From NCBI RefSeq assembly GCF_030540835.1, contig NZ_JAUOEK010000148.1, positions 1 through 52,862 on the forward strand: a stretch of 52,862 nt of DNA. Reading direction: 5' to 3'. A model generated the notes under the pieces. The model ran no database searches, was not told the DNA's origin, and saw only the letters and a program-made list of their open reading frames with translations. Source of the DNA: Flavivirga aquimarina. GTDB lineage: Bacteria > Bacteroidota > Bacteroidia > Flavobacteriales > Flavobacteriaceae. Made by a program: the position numbers and the translations under genes. This document shows positions 24,840 to 34,495 of the stretch, piece by piece (the first letter of the stretch is position 1; each line of letters begins with the position of its first letter).

Positions 24840-25445
24840 TTATTTAGAATATAATTCTACTATGAATTGTTCGTTTATGTTTTCTGGAATTTGAATTCTT
24901 GCAGGAACAGAAACATAAGTTCCTTGCTTTGTATCATCATTCCAAGTAATCCATTCGTAAACGTGATTTGAGTTTGATAAAGATCTTTCAATAGCTTCAA
25001 GCGATTTTGACTTTTCTCTTACTGCCACAACGTCTCCTGCTTTTAATTGGTAAGAAGGAATATTTACTAGCTCCCCATTTACAGTAATGTGTCTGTGAGA
25101 TACTAATTGTCTTGCTCCGCTTCTTGAAGGAGAGATTCCCATTCTATACACTACGTTGTCTAATCTAGACTCACATAATTGTAATAAAACTTCACCTGTA
25201 ATACCTTGTGCTGCTCTTGCTTTCTTAAATAAACCTCTAAATTGACGCTCTAAAATACCATAGGTATATTTAGCTTTTTGTTTTTCCATTAACTGGATTG
25301 CGTATTCAGATTTTTTTCCACGTCTTCTGTTATTTCCGTGTTGACCTGGAGGGTAGTTTCTTTTTTCAAAAGACTTATCGTCTCCAAAAATAGCTTCTCC
25401 AAATTTACGAGCTATTTTAGTTTTAGGACCAGTATATCTTGCCAT
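24840..25445 (-). CDS. rpsD: 30S ribosomal protein S4
   Basis: Primary 16S rRNA-binding protein; in E. coli it also represses its own operon. The 201-residue product has the N-terminal S4 domain and the RNA-binding S4 fold ([24 protein letters not shown], about 93-116). The N terminus ([20 protein letters not shown]) has no cysteines, so this is the zinc-free type. It is the first gene of the rpsD-rpoA-rplQ unit: a promoter and the rpsK terminator lie in the 175 bases upstream. The ~98-base leader could host autoregulation; this is not shown. Confidence 0.97.
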   Translation of the reverse strand: MARYTGPKTKIARKFGEAIFGDDKSFEKRNYPPGQHGNNRRRGKKSEYAIQLMEKQKAKYTYGILERQFRGLFKKARAAQGITGEVLLQLCESRLDNVVYRMGISPSRSGARQLVSHRHITVNGELVNIPSYQLKAGDVVAVREKSKSLEAIERSLSNSNHVYEWITWNDDTKQGTYVSVPARIQIPENINEQFIVELYSK

Positions 25446-25550
25446 TTTAAATTTGTTTGTGAGAGTGATTATGAATTAAGGTCTTAATCTTATCCTTCGA
25501 TAATCTTTTTTATCTCTCGTTGATACTTGTTATTATTTTTTTTCAGTTTG

Positions 25551-25579
25551 CAAATTTACATATAAAAAATTAATATCAA
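25551..25579 (-). promoter_or_regulatory. promoter of rpsD-rpoA-rplQ
   Basis: On the minus strand TTG (25577-25579), 18 bases, TAAATTTG (25551-25558): a good match to the Bacteroidetes consensus. The -33 part lies inside the stem of the rpsK terminator. It predicts a leader of about 100 bases before rpsD. Confidence 0.6.
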
Positions 25580-25603
25580 CTGTTAAAACAATTGATATTA
25601 ATT
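25564..25603 (-). terminator. terminator after rpsK
   Basis: On the minus strand a 12-base stem (25592-25603 with 25568-25579), continued after one mismatch by four more pairs, is followed by TTTTTTA (plus-strand As 25564-25569). It begins about 18 bases after the rpsK stop. Confidence 0.75.
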
Positions 25604-25620
25604 CTCATAAAATATATAAA

Positions 25621-26004
25621 TTATACTCTTCTACGTTTTGGAGGACGACATCCATTATGTGGTAATGGTGTAACATCAATAATCTCTGTTACTTCTATAC
25701 CAGCATTATGAATTGAACGAATAGCAGATTCTCTACCATTTCCTGGCCCTTTTACATAAACCTTTACTTTCTTTAAACCAGCTTCTTGAGCTACAGCTGC
25801 TGCATCTTCTGCCGCTAATTGAGCTGCGTAAGGAGTGTTTTTCTTAGAACCTCTAAATCCCATTTTACCAGCAGAAGACCATGAAATTACGTCTCCTTTT
25901 TTATTGGTAAGTGATATAATGATGTTATTAAAAGAAGCTGTAACATGTGCTTCTCCAACAGAATCTACAATAACTTTACGCTTTTTTGTGCTTGTTTTTG
26001 CCAT
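25621..26004 (-). CDS. rpsK: 30S ribosomal protein S11
   Basis: Small-subunit platform protein that helps to form the Shine-Dalgarno/anti-Shine-Dalgarno cleft near the mRNA exit. 127 residues with the conserved [11 protein letters not shown] (about 23-33), [25 protein letters not shown], and the C-terminal [13 protein letters not shown] terminator follows immediately, making it the apparent last gene of the spc-type unit. It is separated from rpsM by 135 bases that contain a palindromic repeat. Confidence 0.97.
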   Translation of the reverse strand: MAKTSTKKRKVIVDSVGEAHVTASFNNIIISLTNKKGDVISWSSAGKMGFRGSKKNTPYAAQLAAEDAAAVAQEAGLKKVKVYVKGPGNGRESAIRSIHNAGIEVTEIIDVTPLPHNGCRPPKRRRV

Positions 26005-26103
26005 ATTTTCTAGTTTTCAGTTATTAGTGATAGTCGCTAGAATCCTAAACCTTTATAATTTCAAACAGATTCCTTCCAACGTCTAAATACTAAAGACTAT
26101 CCC

Positions 26104-26130
26104 CTCCCGATAATTATCGGGAGCTATCGG
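26104..26130. repeat. CCCGAT palindromes between rpsM and rpsK
   Basis: CTCCCGATAATTATCGGGAG (26104-26123) is a perfect 20-base palindrome followed by a half copy, CTATCGGG (26123-26130). It belongs to the same repeat family as 5774-5791 and 23621-23638. No T-tract in either direction. Confidence 0.65.
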
Positions 26131-26139
26131 GATTAATTA

Positions 26140-26514
26140 TTATTTAGTTGCTTTTTTCTTGTTAGCAACTGTTTTTCTTCTACCTTTTCTAGTTCTAGAG
26201 TTGTTTTTAGTACGTTGCCCTCTTAATGGAAGACCCGATCTATGACGAATACCTCTGTAACATCCAATATCCATTAATCGCTTAATGTTTAATTGTGTTT
26301 CAGAACGTAATTCACCTTCGATTGTAAAAGCTCCAACAGCTTCACGAATACCACTAATCTGATCATCGTTCCAATCTTGAACTTTTGTGCTTTCGTCAAC
26401 CTTAGCGGCTGCTAAAATTTCTTTTGCTCTACTTCTACCTATTCCATAGATATAAGTTAAAGAGATTACTCCTCTTTTGTTTTTTGGTATGTCTACACCT
26501 GCAATTCTTGCCAT
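26140..26514 (-). CDS. rpsM: 30S ribosomal protein S13
   Basis: Head protein of the small subunit that bridges to the large subunit and contacts P-site tRNA. 124 residues: [26 protein letters not shown] at the start, the helix-two-turn-helix region, and the basic tail with [22 protein letters not shown] (about 93-114). It starts two bases after the rpmJ stop codon. Confidence 0.97.
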   Translation of the reverse strand: MARIAGVDIPKNKRGVISLTYIYGIGRSRAKEILAAAKVDESTKVQDWNDDQISGIREAVGAFTIEGELRSETQLNIKRLMDIGCYRGIRHRSGLPLRGQRTKNNSRTRKGRRKTVANKKKATK

Positions 26515-26516
26515 AA

Positions 26517-26633
26517 TTACCCTTGTCTTTGTTTAAATCTAGGATTCTTTTTGTTTATAACGTAAAGTCTGCCTTTTCTTCGTACGATTTTACAATCCGC
26601 ACTTCTCTTTTTAAGTGATGCTCTTACTTTCAT
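26517..26633 (-). CDS. rpmJ: 50S ribosomal protein L36
   Basis: A 38-residue gene too short for most ORF lists: [20 protein letters not shown], then [18 protein letters not shown]. The family's zinc ligands (CxxC, then C and H) are reduced to one cysteine at position 14, so this is the zinc-independent variant. It sits between infA (4-base gap) and rpsM (2-base gap), its usual position. It binds 23S rRNA in the large subunit. Confidence 0.95.
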   Translation of the reverse strand: MKVRASLKKRSADCKIVRRKGRLYVINKKNPRFKQRQG

Positions 26634-26637
26634 CGTA

Positions 26638-26853
26638 TTAGTATCTATAAGTTATTCGAGCCTTTGTTAAATCGTAAGGACTCATTTCTAATTTCACTTT
26701 ATCTCCTGGTAATAATTTTATATAATGCATACGCATTTTACCAGAAATGTGTGCAGTCACAATATGACCATTTTCTAATTCAACACGAAACATAGCATTT
26801 GATAATGCTTCTATAATGGTTCCGTCTTGTTCTATTGCTGCCTGTTTTGCCAT
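26638..26853 (-). CDS. infA: translation initiation factor IF-1
   Basis: 71-residue single S1/OB-fold protein that occupies the ribosomal A site during initiation. Typical sequence: [37 protein letters not shown], and the terminal [10 protein letters not shown]. It lies directly between secY (12-base gap) and rpmJ; the map and adk genes found here in many bacteria are absent. Confidence 0.97.
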   Translation of the reverse strand: MAKQAAIEQDGTIIEALSNAMFRVELENGHIVTAHISGKMRMHYIKLLPGDKVKLEMSPYDLTKARITYRY

Positions 26854-26865
26854 AGTAGATATATA

Positions 26866-28218
26866 TTAAGCGCTAGCTTTTCTATTTTTACCAGTTTTCA
26901 TCAAGCCATCATAATGTCTATTTAACAAGTATGAATTTACTTGTTGCATCGTATCAATTGCAACTCCAACCATGATTAATAATGAAGTTCCTCCAAAAAA
27001 TAATGCCCATCCTTGTTGTACATCCATAAGTTTAACTATAAATGCTGGGAACACAGCTATAAGTGCTAAAAATATAGATCCTGGTAAGGTTATCTGAGAC
27101 ATTATTTTATCAAGATATTCAGCTGTTTCTGTACCTGGACGAATACCAGGAATAAAACCACCACTTCTTTTTAAATCGTCTGCCATTTTATTTGTTGGTA
27201 CGGTGATAGCGGTATAGAAATACGTGAATACTATGATTAATAAACCGAATACTACGTTGTACCAAAAGCCAAACATACTTGCTGGACCAAGGTTGGTTAC
27301 TAACCATGCTCCTACTGATGAATCTTTTAACAAATCTGTACCTCCTATCATACCGGGCACAAACATAATAGCTTGAGCAAATATAATAGGCATTACTCCA
27401 GAAGCATTTAGCTTTAATGGAATATACTGTCTTGAACCAGCCATAGCACTTTTCTCATACCCACCAGAAGCAGTTCTTCTTGCATATTGTACAGCTATTT
27501 TTCTAACAGCCATAACTAGCATGATTGTAACTAAAATAATAACAAACCAAATAACCAGTTCAAAAAGAATTAACATCACATTGTTACCTTCTAATCTAGT
27601 TGCTGCATTTTGAATAAATGACTGTGGTAATGTAGCAATGATACCAACCATGATTAATAATGAAATTCCATTACCTATACCTTTGTCTGTTATTTTTTCA
27701 CCTAACCACATCGCAAAAATACAGCCTGTAACTAAAATTGTTACTGATGAAAAATAGAATAAAGGTCCAGTGCCTAATAAAAAGGCACTTTGTGGCACAC
27801 CTAAAGCAGGTAAACTTGCTAAATAACCTGGTGCTTGTAATAAACAAATAGCAATGGTTAACCAACGTGTAATTTGATTCACTTTTTTCTGTCCACTCGC
27901 TCCTTCTTTTTGCAATTTCTGTAAATAAGGAATAGCTATACCCATTAATTGTACTACAATAGAAGCAGAAATGTAAGGCATAATACCTAAGGCAAATACA
28001 GATGCTCTAGAAAAAGCTCCTCCAGTAAACTGGCTAAGTAATCCTAATAACCCCTGACTAGTTTTGTCTCCTAAGGCTGCTAATTGCGCGGCATCAACAC
28101 CTGGCAAAGTAACCTGAGTACCGAAACGATATACTAATAACAGACCTAGTGTTACTATGATTCTGTTTCTTAGTTCCTCAATTTTCCAAACATTTTTTAA
28201 CGATTCTATAAACTTCAT
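26866..28218 (-). CDS. secY: preprotein translocase subunit SecY
   Basis: Central channel of the Sec translocon in the inner membrane. 450 residues with ten hydrophobic segments. The protein opens with FIESLKNVWKIEELRNRIIVTLGLLLVYRFG (typical TM1), followed by VFALGIMPYISASIVVQLM in TM2, and later GIRPGTETAEYLDKIMSQITLPGS in the cytoplasmic loop before TM9. It lies 15 bases after rplO within the block. Firm. Confidence 0.97.
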   Translation of the reverse strand: MKFIESLKNVWKIEELRNRIIVTLGLLLVYRFGTQVTLPGVDAAQLAALGDKTSQGLLGLLSQFTGGAFSRASVFALGIMPYISASIVVQLMGIAIPYLQKLQKEGASGQKKVNQITRWLTIAICLLQAPGYLASLPALGVPQSAFLLGTGPLFYFSSVTILVTGCIFAMWLGEKITDKGIGNGISLLIMVGIIATLPQSFIQNAATRLEGNNVMLILFELVIWFVIILVTIMLVMAVRKIAVQYARRTASGGYEKSAMAGSRQYIPLKLNASGVMPIIFAQAIMFVPGMIGGTDLLKDSSVGAWLVTNLGPASMFGFWYNVVFGLLIIVFTYFYTAITVPTNKMADDLKRSGGFIPGIRPGTETAEYLDKIMSQITLPGSIFLALIAVFPAFIVKLMDVQQGWALFFGGTSLLIMVGVAIDTMQQVNSYLLNRHYDGLMKTGKNRKASA

Positions 28219-28233
28219 ACGTATAATATGGTC

Positions 28234-28686
28234 TTATAATGTTATTGCTTCTCCTCCTGCTGCCTCAATAGCGGCTTTTGCAGTAGCAGTAAATTTATGT
28301 GCAGATACTTTTAATTTTGCTTTTAACTCTCCTCTACCTAAAATCTTAACCAGATCATTCTTTCCAGCTAAACGGTTTGAGAATAACGTTTCAAAATCTA
28401 CCGTATCTTTTATTTTCTTATCATCAACCAATTGTTGTAAAGTATCTAAATTGATACCTTGGTATTCAACACGGTTAATGTTAGTAAAACCAAATTTAGG
28501 AACACGTCTTTGAAGTGGCATTTGCCCTCCTTCAAATCCTAGTTTCTTAGAATATCCTGAACGAGATTTAGCTCCTTTGTGACCACGTGTAGCCGTACCA
28601 CCTTTACCAGAACCTTGTCCTCTTCCTATTCTTTTTCCTTGATTTTTTACTGAACCTTCTGCAGGTTTTAAATTACTTAAATCCAT
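28234..28686 (-). CDS. rplO: 50S ribosomal protein L15
   Basis: Large-subunit assembly protein of 150 residues: MDLSNLKPAEGSVKNQGKRI, then the Gly/Arg-rich GRGQGSGKGGTATRGHKG and KLGFEGGQMPLQRRVPKFGF. The start at 28686 is chosen over an in-frame ATG at 28716 because that would overlap rpmD and L15 proteins begin with MDLSNLKP. It lies 13 bases after rpmD. Confidence 0.96.
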   Translation of the reverse strand: MDLSNLKPAEGSVKNQGKRIGRGQGSGKGGTATRGHKGAKSRSGYSKKLGFEGGQMPLQRRVPKFGFTNINRVEYQGINLDTLQQLVDDKKIKDTVDFETLFSNRLAGKNDLVKILGRGELKAKLKVSAHKFTATAKAAIEAAGGEAITL

Positions 28687-28699
28687 TTTCAGTTTTATA

Positions 28700-28882
28700 T
28701 TATTTTGCCTCTTCAACAGAAACTAAATGTGAAACTTTAGCAACCATACCTAATATATTAGGTGTAGCTTCGTGCTCTTTTACTTGACCAATCTTTTTAA
28801 GACCTAAAGCTTCTAATGTTCTTTTTTGTCTTTGTGTACGATTGATTGCGCTTTTAACTTTTGTTACTTTAATCTTTGCCAT
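28700..28882 (-). CDS. rpmD: 50S ribosomal protein L30
   Basis: Short large-subunit protein of 60 residues: MAKIKVTKVKSAINRTQRQK, with LEALGLKKIGQ and NILGMVAKVSHLV. Length and position between rpsE and rplO (11 and 13-base gaps) are as usual. Confidence 0.95.
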   Translation of the reverse strand: MAKIKVTKVKSAINRTQRQKRTLEALGLKKIGQVKEHEATPNILGMVAKVSHLVSVEEAK

Positions 28883-28893
28883 CTCTGTCTGTA

Positions 28894-29418
28894 TTAAGCG
28901 TTAAAAACTTGTTCAAGTGAAATACCTCTATCTCTAGCAATTGCGTTAGCATCTCTTAATTGTAATAAAGCATCAAACGTTGCTTTTACCACATTATGAG
29001 GGTTAGACGATCCTTGAGATTTTGATAATACATCATGTACACCAACAGCCTCAAGTACAGTTCTAACTGCACCACCAGCAATAACTCCTGTACCAGGAGC
29101 GGCAGGAATAATATTTACTCTTGCGCCTCCATATTTACCTTTTTGTTCGTGAGGTAAAGTCCCTTTTCTAATAGGAATTCTTACCAGGTTTTTCTTAGCA
29201 TCTTCTATTGCTTTTGCTATCGCACTGGCAACATCTTTAGACTTTCCTAAACCTTGTCCTACAACACCTGCTTCATCACCAACTACTACAATTGCTGAAA
29301 AACCAAATGCTCTACCTCCTTTTGTTACTTTAGTAACTCTTTGTACGCCAACCAAACGATCTTTAAGATCTAATCCACCTGGTTTTACTAATTCTGCACT
29401 TTTATATTTTTTAAACAT
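28894..29418 (-). CDS. rpsE: 30S ribosomal protein S5
   Basis: Small-subunit protein involved in decoding fidelity and the mRNA entry channel. 174 residues: dsRBD-like N-terminal domain (about 18-80: [21 protein letters not shown] and [19 protein letters not shown]) and the C-terminal fold ([20 protein letters not shown]). It is 6 bases from rplR. Firm. Confidence 0.97.
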   Translation of the reverse strand: MFKKYKSAELVKPGGLDLKDRLVGVQRVTKVTKGGRAFGFSAIVVVGDEAGVVGQGLGKSKDVASAIAKAIEDAKKNLVRIPIRKGTLPHEQKGKYGGARVNIIPAAPGTGVIAGGAVRTVLEAVGVHDVLSKSQGSSNPHNVVKATFDALLQLRDANAIARDRGISLEQVFNA

Positions 29419-29424
29419 AATTTC

Positions 29425-29781
29425 TTAGAATTTAAGTCCTGCTTCTCTAGCTCCTTCAGCTAATGATTTTACTCTTCCATGGTATAAATAACCACCTCTA
29501 TCAAAAGTAATGGTTTCTACACCAGCTTTTACAGCTTTTTCAGCAAGTGACTTACCTACTAATTTAGCTACTTCTGATTTAGTTGCTTTCGCAGCACTAA
29601 TGTCTTTATCTCTTGAAGATGCTGCACTGATAGTCTTACCAGTCACATCATCAACCAATTGAGCATAAATTTCCTTATTACTTCTAAAAACAGCTAATCT
29701 TGGTCTTGCTTCTGTACCAGAAACTACCTTACGGATTCTGTTTTTTATTCTTAGTCTTCTTTCAGTCTTTGTTAATGCCAT
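29425..29781 (-). CDS. rplR: 50S ribosomal protein L18
   Basis: 5S rRNA-binding protein of the central protuberance. 118 residues: [35 protein letters not shown] and the C-terminal [26 protein letters not shown]. It lies between rplF (10 bases) and rpsE (6 bases). Confidence 0.97.
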   Translation of the reverse strand: MALTKTERRLRIKNRIRKVVSGTEARPRLAVFRSNKEIYAQLVDDVTGKTISAASSRDKDISAAKATKSEVAKLVGKSLAEKAVKAGVETITFDRGGYLYHGRVKSLAEGAREAGLKF

Positions 29782-29791
29782 AACTTAATTA

Positions 29792-30334
29792 TTAAGCTGA
29801 TTTACCTGCTTTTCTTCTTATTTCCTCACCAACAAACTTAACCCCTTTTCCTTTGTAAGGCTCTGGTTTTCTAAATCCGCGAATTTTCGCAGCTACTTGA
29901 CCAACAAGTTGTTTATCGAATGATGTTAACTTTACTATTGGATTTTTCCCTTTTTCTGAAATTGTTTCAACTTTTACTTCTGGAGCAATATTTAAAACAA
30001 TATTATGAGAAAACCCTAAGGCTAAATCTAATTTTTGACCTTGGTTTGATGCTCTATAACCTACACCTACCAATTCTAATTCTTTAGTCCACCCTTTAGA
30101 CACACCTTCAATCATGTTATACATTAATGATCTGTATAAACCATGTTTTGCTTTTTGGTCTTTAGTATCAGAAGAACGTGTTACTAAAACATTTCCTTCC
30201 TCTACTTTTATCTCTATAGAATCGTAATTTTGTGTTAACTCTCCTAATTTTCCTTTTACAGTTACAACGTTATCTTTAACATCTACTGTTACACCTTCTG
30301 GAATGGCTACTGGATTATTTCCTATTCTTGACAT
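29792..30334 (-). CDS. rplF: 50S ribosomal protein L6
   Basis: Large-subunit protein near the factor-binding centre. 180 residues of two duplicated alpha/beta domains: MSRIGNNPVAIPEGV at the start, LELVGVGYRASNQGQKLDLALGFSH in the middle, and the signature RKPEPYKGKGVKF (about 155-167). 17 bases after rpsH. Confidence 0.97.
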   Translation of the reverse strand: MSRIGNNPVAIPEGVTVDVKDNVVTVKGKLGELTQNYDSIEIKVEEGNVLVTRSSDTKDQKAKHGLYRSLMYNMIEGVSKGWTKELELVGVGYRASNQGQKLDLALGFSHNIVLNIAPEVKVETISEKGKNPIVKLTSFDKQLVGQVAAKIRGFRKPEPYKGKGVKFVGEEIRRKAGKSA

Positions 30335-30351
30335 TTCTTTTCGGCTTTAAA

Positions 30352-30750
30352 TTAGTAAACATAACATAAAACTTCGCCTCCTACATTGTCTCTTTTAGCT
30401 TGCTTACCTGTCATAACTCCATGAGAAGTTGAAACAATAGCAATACCAAGACCATTAAGGATTCTAGGTAAATCGTTAGCTCCGGCATACTTACGTAAAC
30501 CTGGTGTACTAATTCTTTGAAGTTTTTTAATTACTGGTTCTTTTGTTTCTTTGTTGTACTTAAGCGCTATTTTAATAGTGCCTTGTACAGTCGAATCATC
30601 AAATTTATAACTTAAAATATATCCTTGTTCGAATAATATTTTAGTGATATCTTTTTTCAAATTAGATGCAGGTATCTCCACGACTCTGTGGTTAGCACGC
30701 ACTGCATTTCTAATTCTTGTCAAATAATCCGCAATTGGATCTGAGTACAT
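30352..30750 (-). CDS. rpsH: 30S ribosomal protein S8
   Basis: Central-domain 16S rRNA-binding protein; in E. coli it represses the spc operon. 132 residues: DPIADYLTRIRNAVRANHR at the N terminus and the C-terminal GLGIAIVSTSHGVMTGKQAKRDNVGGEVLCYVY. It follows rpsN after 68 bases. Confidence 0.97.
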   Translation of the reverse strand: MYSDPIADYLTRIRNAVRANHRVVEIPASNLKKDITKILFEQGYILSYKFDDSTVQGTIKIALKYNKETKEPVIKKLQRISTPGLRKYAGANDLPRILNGLGIAIVSTSHGVMTGKQAKRDNVGGEVLCYVY

Positions 30751-30818
30751 AATGAATTGATTTTGTGGTCTTGGTTTTCGAACTATTTCGAACCTTAAAC
30801 CCGATTATTTAAATAATA

Positions 30819-31088
30819 TTACCAACTAGCTTTTCTTACTCCAGGGATAAGACCTTGATTGGCCATCTCTCTAAAAGTTACACGAGAAATTCCAAAAGTT
30901 CTCATATAACCTTTTGGTCTTCCTGTTAATTTACATCTATTATGCTGACGAATAGGAGATGCATTTTTAGGTAACTTTTGTAATGCTTCATAATCTCCAG
31001 CTTCTTTTAAAGCTTTACGTTTTTCAGCATACTTAGCTACTGTTTTAGATCTTTTTACCTCACGGGCTTTCATTGATTCTTTAGCCAT
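30819..31088 (-). CDS. rpsN: 30S ribosomal protein S14 (zinc-free type)
   Basis: Head protein of the small subunit. 89 residues, the long form with a single cysteine ([19 protein letters not shown]), rather than the short zinc-binding form with two CxxC motifs. It begins 3 bases after rplE and precedes rpsH. Confidence 0.97.
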   Translation of the reverse strand: MAKESMKAREVKRSKTVAKYAEKRKALKEAGDYEALQKLPKNASPIRQHNRCKLTGRPKGYMRTFGISRVTFREMANQGLIPGVRKASW

Positions 31089-31091
31089 ATC

Positions 31092-31643
31092 TTAGTTCTT
31101 TTTAAAAGGTAATCCTAATTCGGTTAATAATGATTTTGCTTCCTTATCTGTTTCTGCAGTTGTTACAAATGTAACATCCATACCAGAAATTTTATTTACT
31201 TTATCAATATCTATTTCTGGAAATATAATTTGTTCTGTAATTCCTAAATTATAATTACCACGTCCATCAAATCCAGTCGCTTTAATTCCGCTAAAATCTC
31301 TAACACGTGGAAGTGCTGAAGTAACTAAACGATCTAAAAACTCATACATTCTTTCACCACGTAAAGTAACTTTAGCCCCAATTGGCATACCTTTACGCAA
31401 TTTAAATGATGCAACATCTTTTTTAGATAATGTAGATATCGCTTTTTGTCCAGATATAGCTGTTAACTCGTCTACAGCGTAGTCGATTAGCTTTTTGTCT
31501 GCAACTGCCGCTCCAACACCTTTAGATATCACTATCTTAGTAAGTTTAGGAACTTGCATTACATTCTTATATCCAAATTCGTCTGTAAGAGCTGCAATTA
31601 CTCTGCTTTTATACTCTTCTTTAAGTCTAGGTGAATATGCCAT
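31092..31643 (-). CDS. rplE: 50S ribosomal protein L5
   Basis: 5S rRNA-binding protein of the central protuberance. 183 residues: [52 protein letters not shown], and [32 protein letters not shown], all family hallmarks. It begins 2 bases after rplX. Confidence 0.97.
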   Translation of the reverse strand: MAYSPRLKEEYKSRVIAALTDEFGYKNVMQVPKLTKIVISKGVGAAVADKKLIDYAVDELTAISGQKAISTLSKKDVASFKLRKGMPIGAKVTLRGERMYEFLDRLVTSALPRVRDFSGIKATGFDGRGNYNLGITEQIIFPEIDIDKVNKISGMDVTFVTTAETDKEAKSLLTELGLPFKKN

Positions 31644-31645
31644 AA

Positions 31646-31957
31646 CTATATTACTTCATTAGATTTTTTTGAAAACCTTACTTTTTTATCGCCTTCTATT
31701 TTAAATCCAACTCTTGTCGTTTCTCCTTTTGAAGTTAACAATGATAAGTTAGAAATATGTATAGCTGCTTCTTTTTCTACGATTCCTCCTTGTGGGTTTT
31801 GAGCACTTGGTTTCATGTGTTTCTTCACCATGTTTATACCCTCAACGATCGCTTTGTTCTTTCCTATAAATACCTTTTGTACTTTCCCTTCAGACCCTTT
31901 ATGGTCTCCAGCAATTACTTTTACAGTATCTCCAGTTTTTATTTTAAGCTTTGTCAT
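31646..31957 (-). CDS. rplX: 50S ribosomal protein L24
   Basis: Assembly-initiating large-subunit protein with an N-terminal KOW motif ([22 protein letters not shown], about 4-25), 103 residues. Between rplN (14-base gap) and rplE. Confidence 0.97.
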   Translation of the reverse strand: MTKLKIKTGDTVKVIAGDHKGSEGKVQKVFIGKNKAIVEGINMVKKHMKPSAQNPQGGIVEKEAAIHISNLSLLTSKGETTRVGFKIEGDKKVRFSKKSNEVI

Positions 31958-31971
31958 CTTAAATTAATGTA

Positions 31972-32340
31972 TTAAAGCACCTCTGGTGCTAATGATACAA
32001 TTTTCATGAATTGTTTATCACGAAGTTCTCTTGCAACAGGACCAAATACACGTGTTCCTCTCATCTCACCCGTTGGGTTTAATAAAACACAAGCGTTATC
32101 ATCAAATCTTATATAAGATCCGTCTGGTCTTCTTACTTCTTTTTTAGTACGAACAACAACTGCAGTAGAAACAGCACCTTTTTTAATGTTTCCATTAGGT
32201 GTTGCATCTTTAACAGAAACAACTATTTTGTCTCCTACAGAAGCGTATCTTCTTTTAGTACCACCTAGAACACGTATTGTTAATACTTCTTTTGCTCCAG
32301 TGTTATCTGCTACCTTTAATCTTGATTCTTGCTGTACCAT
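31972..32340 (-). CDS. rplN: 50S ribosomal protein L14
   Basis: Large-subunit interface protein that contacts 16S rRNA and the RsfS silencing factor. 122 residues: [37 protein letters not shown] and the C-terminal [20 protein letters not shown]. Two bases after rpsQ. Confidence 0.98.
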   Translation of the reverse strand: MVQQESRLKVADNTGAKEVLTIRVLGGTKRRYASVGDKIVVSVKDATPNGNIKKGAVSTAVVVRTKKEVRRPDGSYIRFDDNACVLLNPTGEMRGTRVFGPVARELRDKQFMKIVSLAPEVL

Positions 32341-32342
32341 AA

Positions 32343-32600
32343 TTATTTAGCTCTTTCTATGATTTCAACTAATCTCCAACATTTAGATTTACTTAAAGGT
32401 CTTGTTTCCATGATTCTTACAGTATCTCCTTCGTTGCAGTCATTTTGCTCGTCGTGTGCAACATATTTTTTTGTTTTTAACACGAACTTACCATACATAG
32501 GATGTTTCACTTTTTTAACCTCAGAAACCACAATAGATTTCTGCATTTTGTTACTTGTAACAACTCCTATACGTTCTTTTCTTAAATTTCTTGTTTCCAT
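32343..32600 (-). CDS. rpsQ: 30S ribosomal protein S17
   Basis: Early-assembling small-subunit OB-fold protein of 85 residues: [20 protein letters not shown] and the signature region [24 protein letters not shown]. 12 bases after rpmC. Confidence 0.97.
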   Translation of the reverse strand: METRNLRKERIGVVTSNKMQKSIVVSEVKKVKHPMYGKFVLKTKKYVAHDEQNDCNEGDTVRIMETRPLSKSKCWRLVEIIERAK

Positions 32601-32612
32601 CTTTCAGCTGAA

Positions 32613-32804
32613 TTATTGTAATTCTCTTTTAGTTAATTCAGTCGCAATTCTAGCTACTGTTCTTCTTATAGAACGTAATTGAATTGGATTCTCTAAAGGA
32701 GATATTGCATGAGCCATTTTTAGGTCCGAATAACTTTTTTTAGTCTCACTAAGTTTCTCTTGTAACTCAGCTATTGATAATTCTTTAATTTCTGATTGTT
32801 TCAT
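32613..32804 (-). CDS. rpmC: 50S ribosomal protein L29
   Basis: Short helical protein at the exit tunnel that docks SRP and trigger factor. 63 residues: MKQSEIKELSIAELQEKLSE and LRSIRRTVARIATELTKREL. It is 99 bases after rplP; that gap has only a small AT-rich inverted repeat (about 32861-32881). Confidence 0.96.
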   Translation of the reverse strand: MKQSEIKELSIAELQEKLSETKKSYSDLKMAHAISPLENPIQLRSIRRTVARIATELTKRELQ

Positions 32805-32903
32805 CTGTGATTCTTATTTTTTAATTTGTCAGATGTAATTCGCTATTTATACTTTTCGTTAATATGAAAATTATTAACAGCTCATTTCATAATATCAAAT
32901 AAA

Positions 32904-33323
32904 TTATGCTTCGTAATCGCGAGCAATTAAAAACTTAGTTTTTACAGGTAGTTTTTGTGCTGCTAAACGTAATGCTTCTTTAGCTACGTCTAATGGCACA
33001 CCACCTATTTCAAATAAAACGCGTCCTGGTTTCACAACAGCTACCCAATATTCAACGGCACCTTTACCTTTACCCATACGTACTTCAAGAGGTTTCTTTG
33101 TGATTGGCTTGTCTGGAAATATTTTAATCCAAAGTTGCCCTTCTCTTTTCATATAACGTGTAGCGGCAATACGTGCAGCTTCTATTTGACGTGATGTTAT
33201 AAACTTAGAATCCAGTGCTTTAATTCCAAAAGTTCCGCTTGAAAGTTGGTTTCCTCTTTGAGAAAGACCTTTCATACGTCCTTTTTGTTGCTTACGAAAT
33301 TTTGTTCTTTTAGGCTGTAACAT
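32904..33323 (-). CDS. rplP: 50S ribosomal protein L16
   Basis: Large-subunit protein near the A site that helps position tRNA. 139 residues: [20 protein letters not shown], the [22 protein letters not shown] segment, and [33 protein letters not shown]. 21 bases after rpsC. Confidence 0.97.
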   Translation of the reverse strand: MLQPKRTKFRKQQKGRMKGLSQRGNQLSSGTFGIKALDSKFITSRQIEAARIAATRYMKREGQLWIKIFPDKPITKKPLEVRMGKGKGAVEYWVAVVKPGRVLFEIGGVPLDVAKEALRLAAQKLPVKTKFLIARDYEA

Positions 33324-33344
33324 TTTTTTTTACTTTATAAAAAA

Positions 33345-34073
33345 TTACTTTCTACGACGAGATTTGTTATCTCTATTTCCACCATGTCCTCCGGCTCCAC
33401 CTTTTCCTTGCTTTTTGGATAATCCAACAAGCGGAGAAAGTTCTCTTTTACCATATACTTCGCCTTTCATAATCCATACTTTAACACCCAATCTACCATA
33501 AGTAGTGTGTGCCTCAACTAAAGCATAATCAATATCGGCTCTAAAGGTTGATAAAGGAATACGTCCTTCTTTATAGTGTTCGCTACGTGCCATTTCAGCA
33601 CCATTTAAACGCCCACTAATTTGGATTTTAATTCCTTCAGCATTCATACGCATTGTAGCAGCAATAGCCATTTTTATTGCACGTCTGTATGAAATTCTAT
33701 TTTCAATTTGACGAGCAATACTAGATCCTACTAAAAATGCATCAAGTTCAGGTCTTTTAATTTCAAAAATATTAATCTGAACTTCTTTTCCAGTAATTTT
33801 CTTAAGCTCTTCTTTTAACTTGTCTACCTCTTGTCCACCTTTTCCAATAATGATACCAGGTCTGGCAGTAGTGATAGTAACGGTTACAAGTTTTAAAGTT
33901 CTTTCAATAATTACTCTACTTACACTAGCTTTAGATAGACGTGCGTGAACGTATTTTCTAATTTTATCGTCTTCGGCAAGCTTATCTCCATAATCATTAC
34001 CTCCGTACCAGTTAGATTCCCATCCTCTGATAATACCTAAGCGATTCCCGATTGGATTTGTTTTTTGTCCCAT
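33345..34073 (-). CDS. rpsC: 30S ribosomal protein S3
   Basis: Small-subunit protein at the mRNA entry tunnel. 242 residues with a type II KH domain ([21 protein letters not shown], about 72-92), and [32 protein letters not shown] typical of S3. The C-terminal tail is rich in Gly, Lys and Arg ([22 protein letters not shown]), as in many Bacteroidetes. Confidence 0.97.
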   Translation of the reverse strand: MGQKTNPIGNRLGIIRGWESNWYGGNDYGDKLAEDDKIRKYVHARLSKASVSRVIIERTLKLVTVTITTARPGIIIGKGGQEVDKLKEELKKITGKEVQINIFEIKRPELDAFLVGSSIARQIENRISYRRAIKMAIAATMRMNAEGIKIQISGRLNGAEMARSEHYKEGRIPLSTFRADIDYALVEAHTTYGRLGVKVWIMKGEVYGKRELSPLVGLSKKQGKGGAGGHGGNRDNKSRRRK

Positions 34074-34081
34074 ATCTTATC

Positions 34082-34489
34082 TTAGCTTTGTGTGTTATTG
34101 TTAGCTCCAACTACGATCGTTACGTGGTTAGAACGTTTTCTTATTCTGTGTGCACGACCTTGAGGAGCAGGACGCAATCTTTTTAACATAGATCCGCTGT
34201 CAACTTTAATCTCCTTTACAAATAATTCAGCTGCTTCAACATCAGCATTTTCGTTTTTAGATTGCCAGTTTGCAATTGCAGACAACAACAATTTCTCTAA
34301 ACGACCTGATGCTTCCTTTTGGTTGAACTTTAAAATATTAAGTGCATGTTCTACTTTTTCACCTCTTACTAAATCGGCTACTAAACGCATTTTTCTCGGT
34401 GATGTAGGACAATTATTAAGTTTAGCAAAAGCAACTTGCTTTTTTGCTTCCTTAATAGCGTCTGCCATTTGTTTTTTACGACTTCCCAT
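34082..34489 (-). CDS. rplV: 50S ribosomal protein L22
   Basis: Large-subunit protein whose beta hairpin lines the exit tunnel. 135 residues, with [28 protein letters not shown] and the hairpin/tail [24 protein letters not shown]. It lies 6 bases after rpsS and 8 bases before rpsC. The first ~20 residues are a basic extension before the conserved core. Confidence 0.96.
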   Translation of the reverse strand: MGSRKKQMADAIKEAKKQVAFAKLNNCPTSPRKMRLVADLVRGEKVEHALNILKFNQKEASGRLEKLLLSAIANWQSKNENADVEAAELFVKEIKVDSGSMLKRLRPAPQGRAHRIRKRSNHVTIVVGANNNTQS

Positions 34490-34495
34490 AGCTTA

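Noticed and set aside
28157-28513. 118-codon plus-strand frame over rplO/secY
   Set aside because: Antisense to two certain genes with no features of its own.
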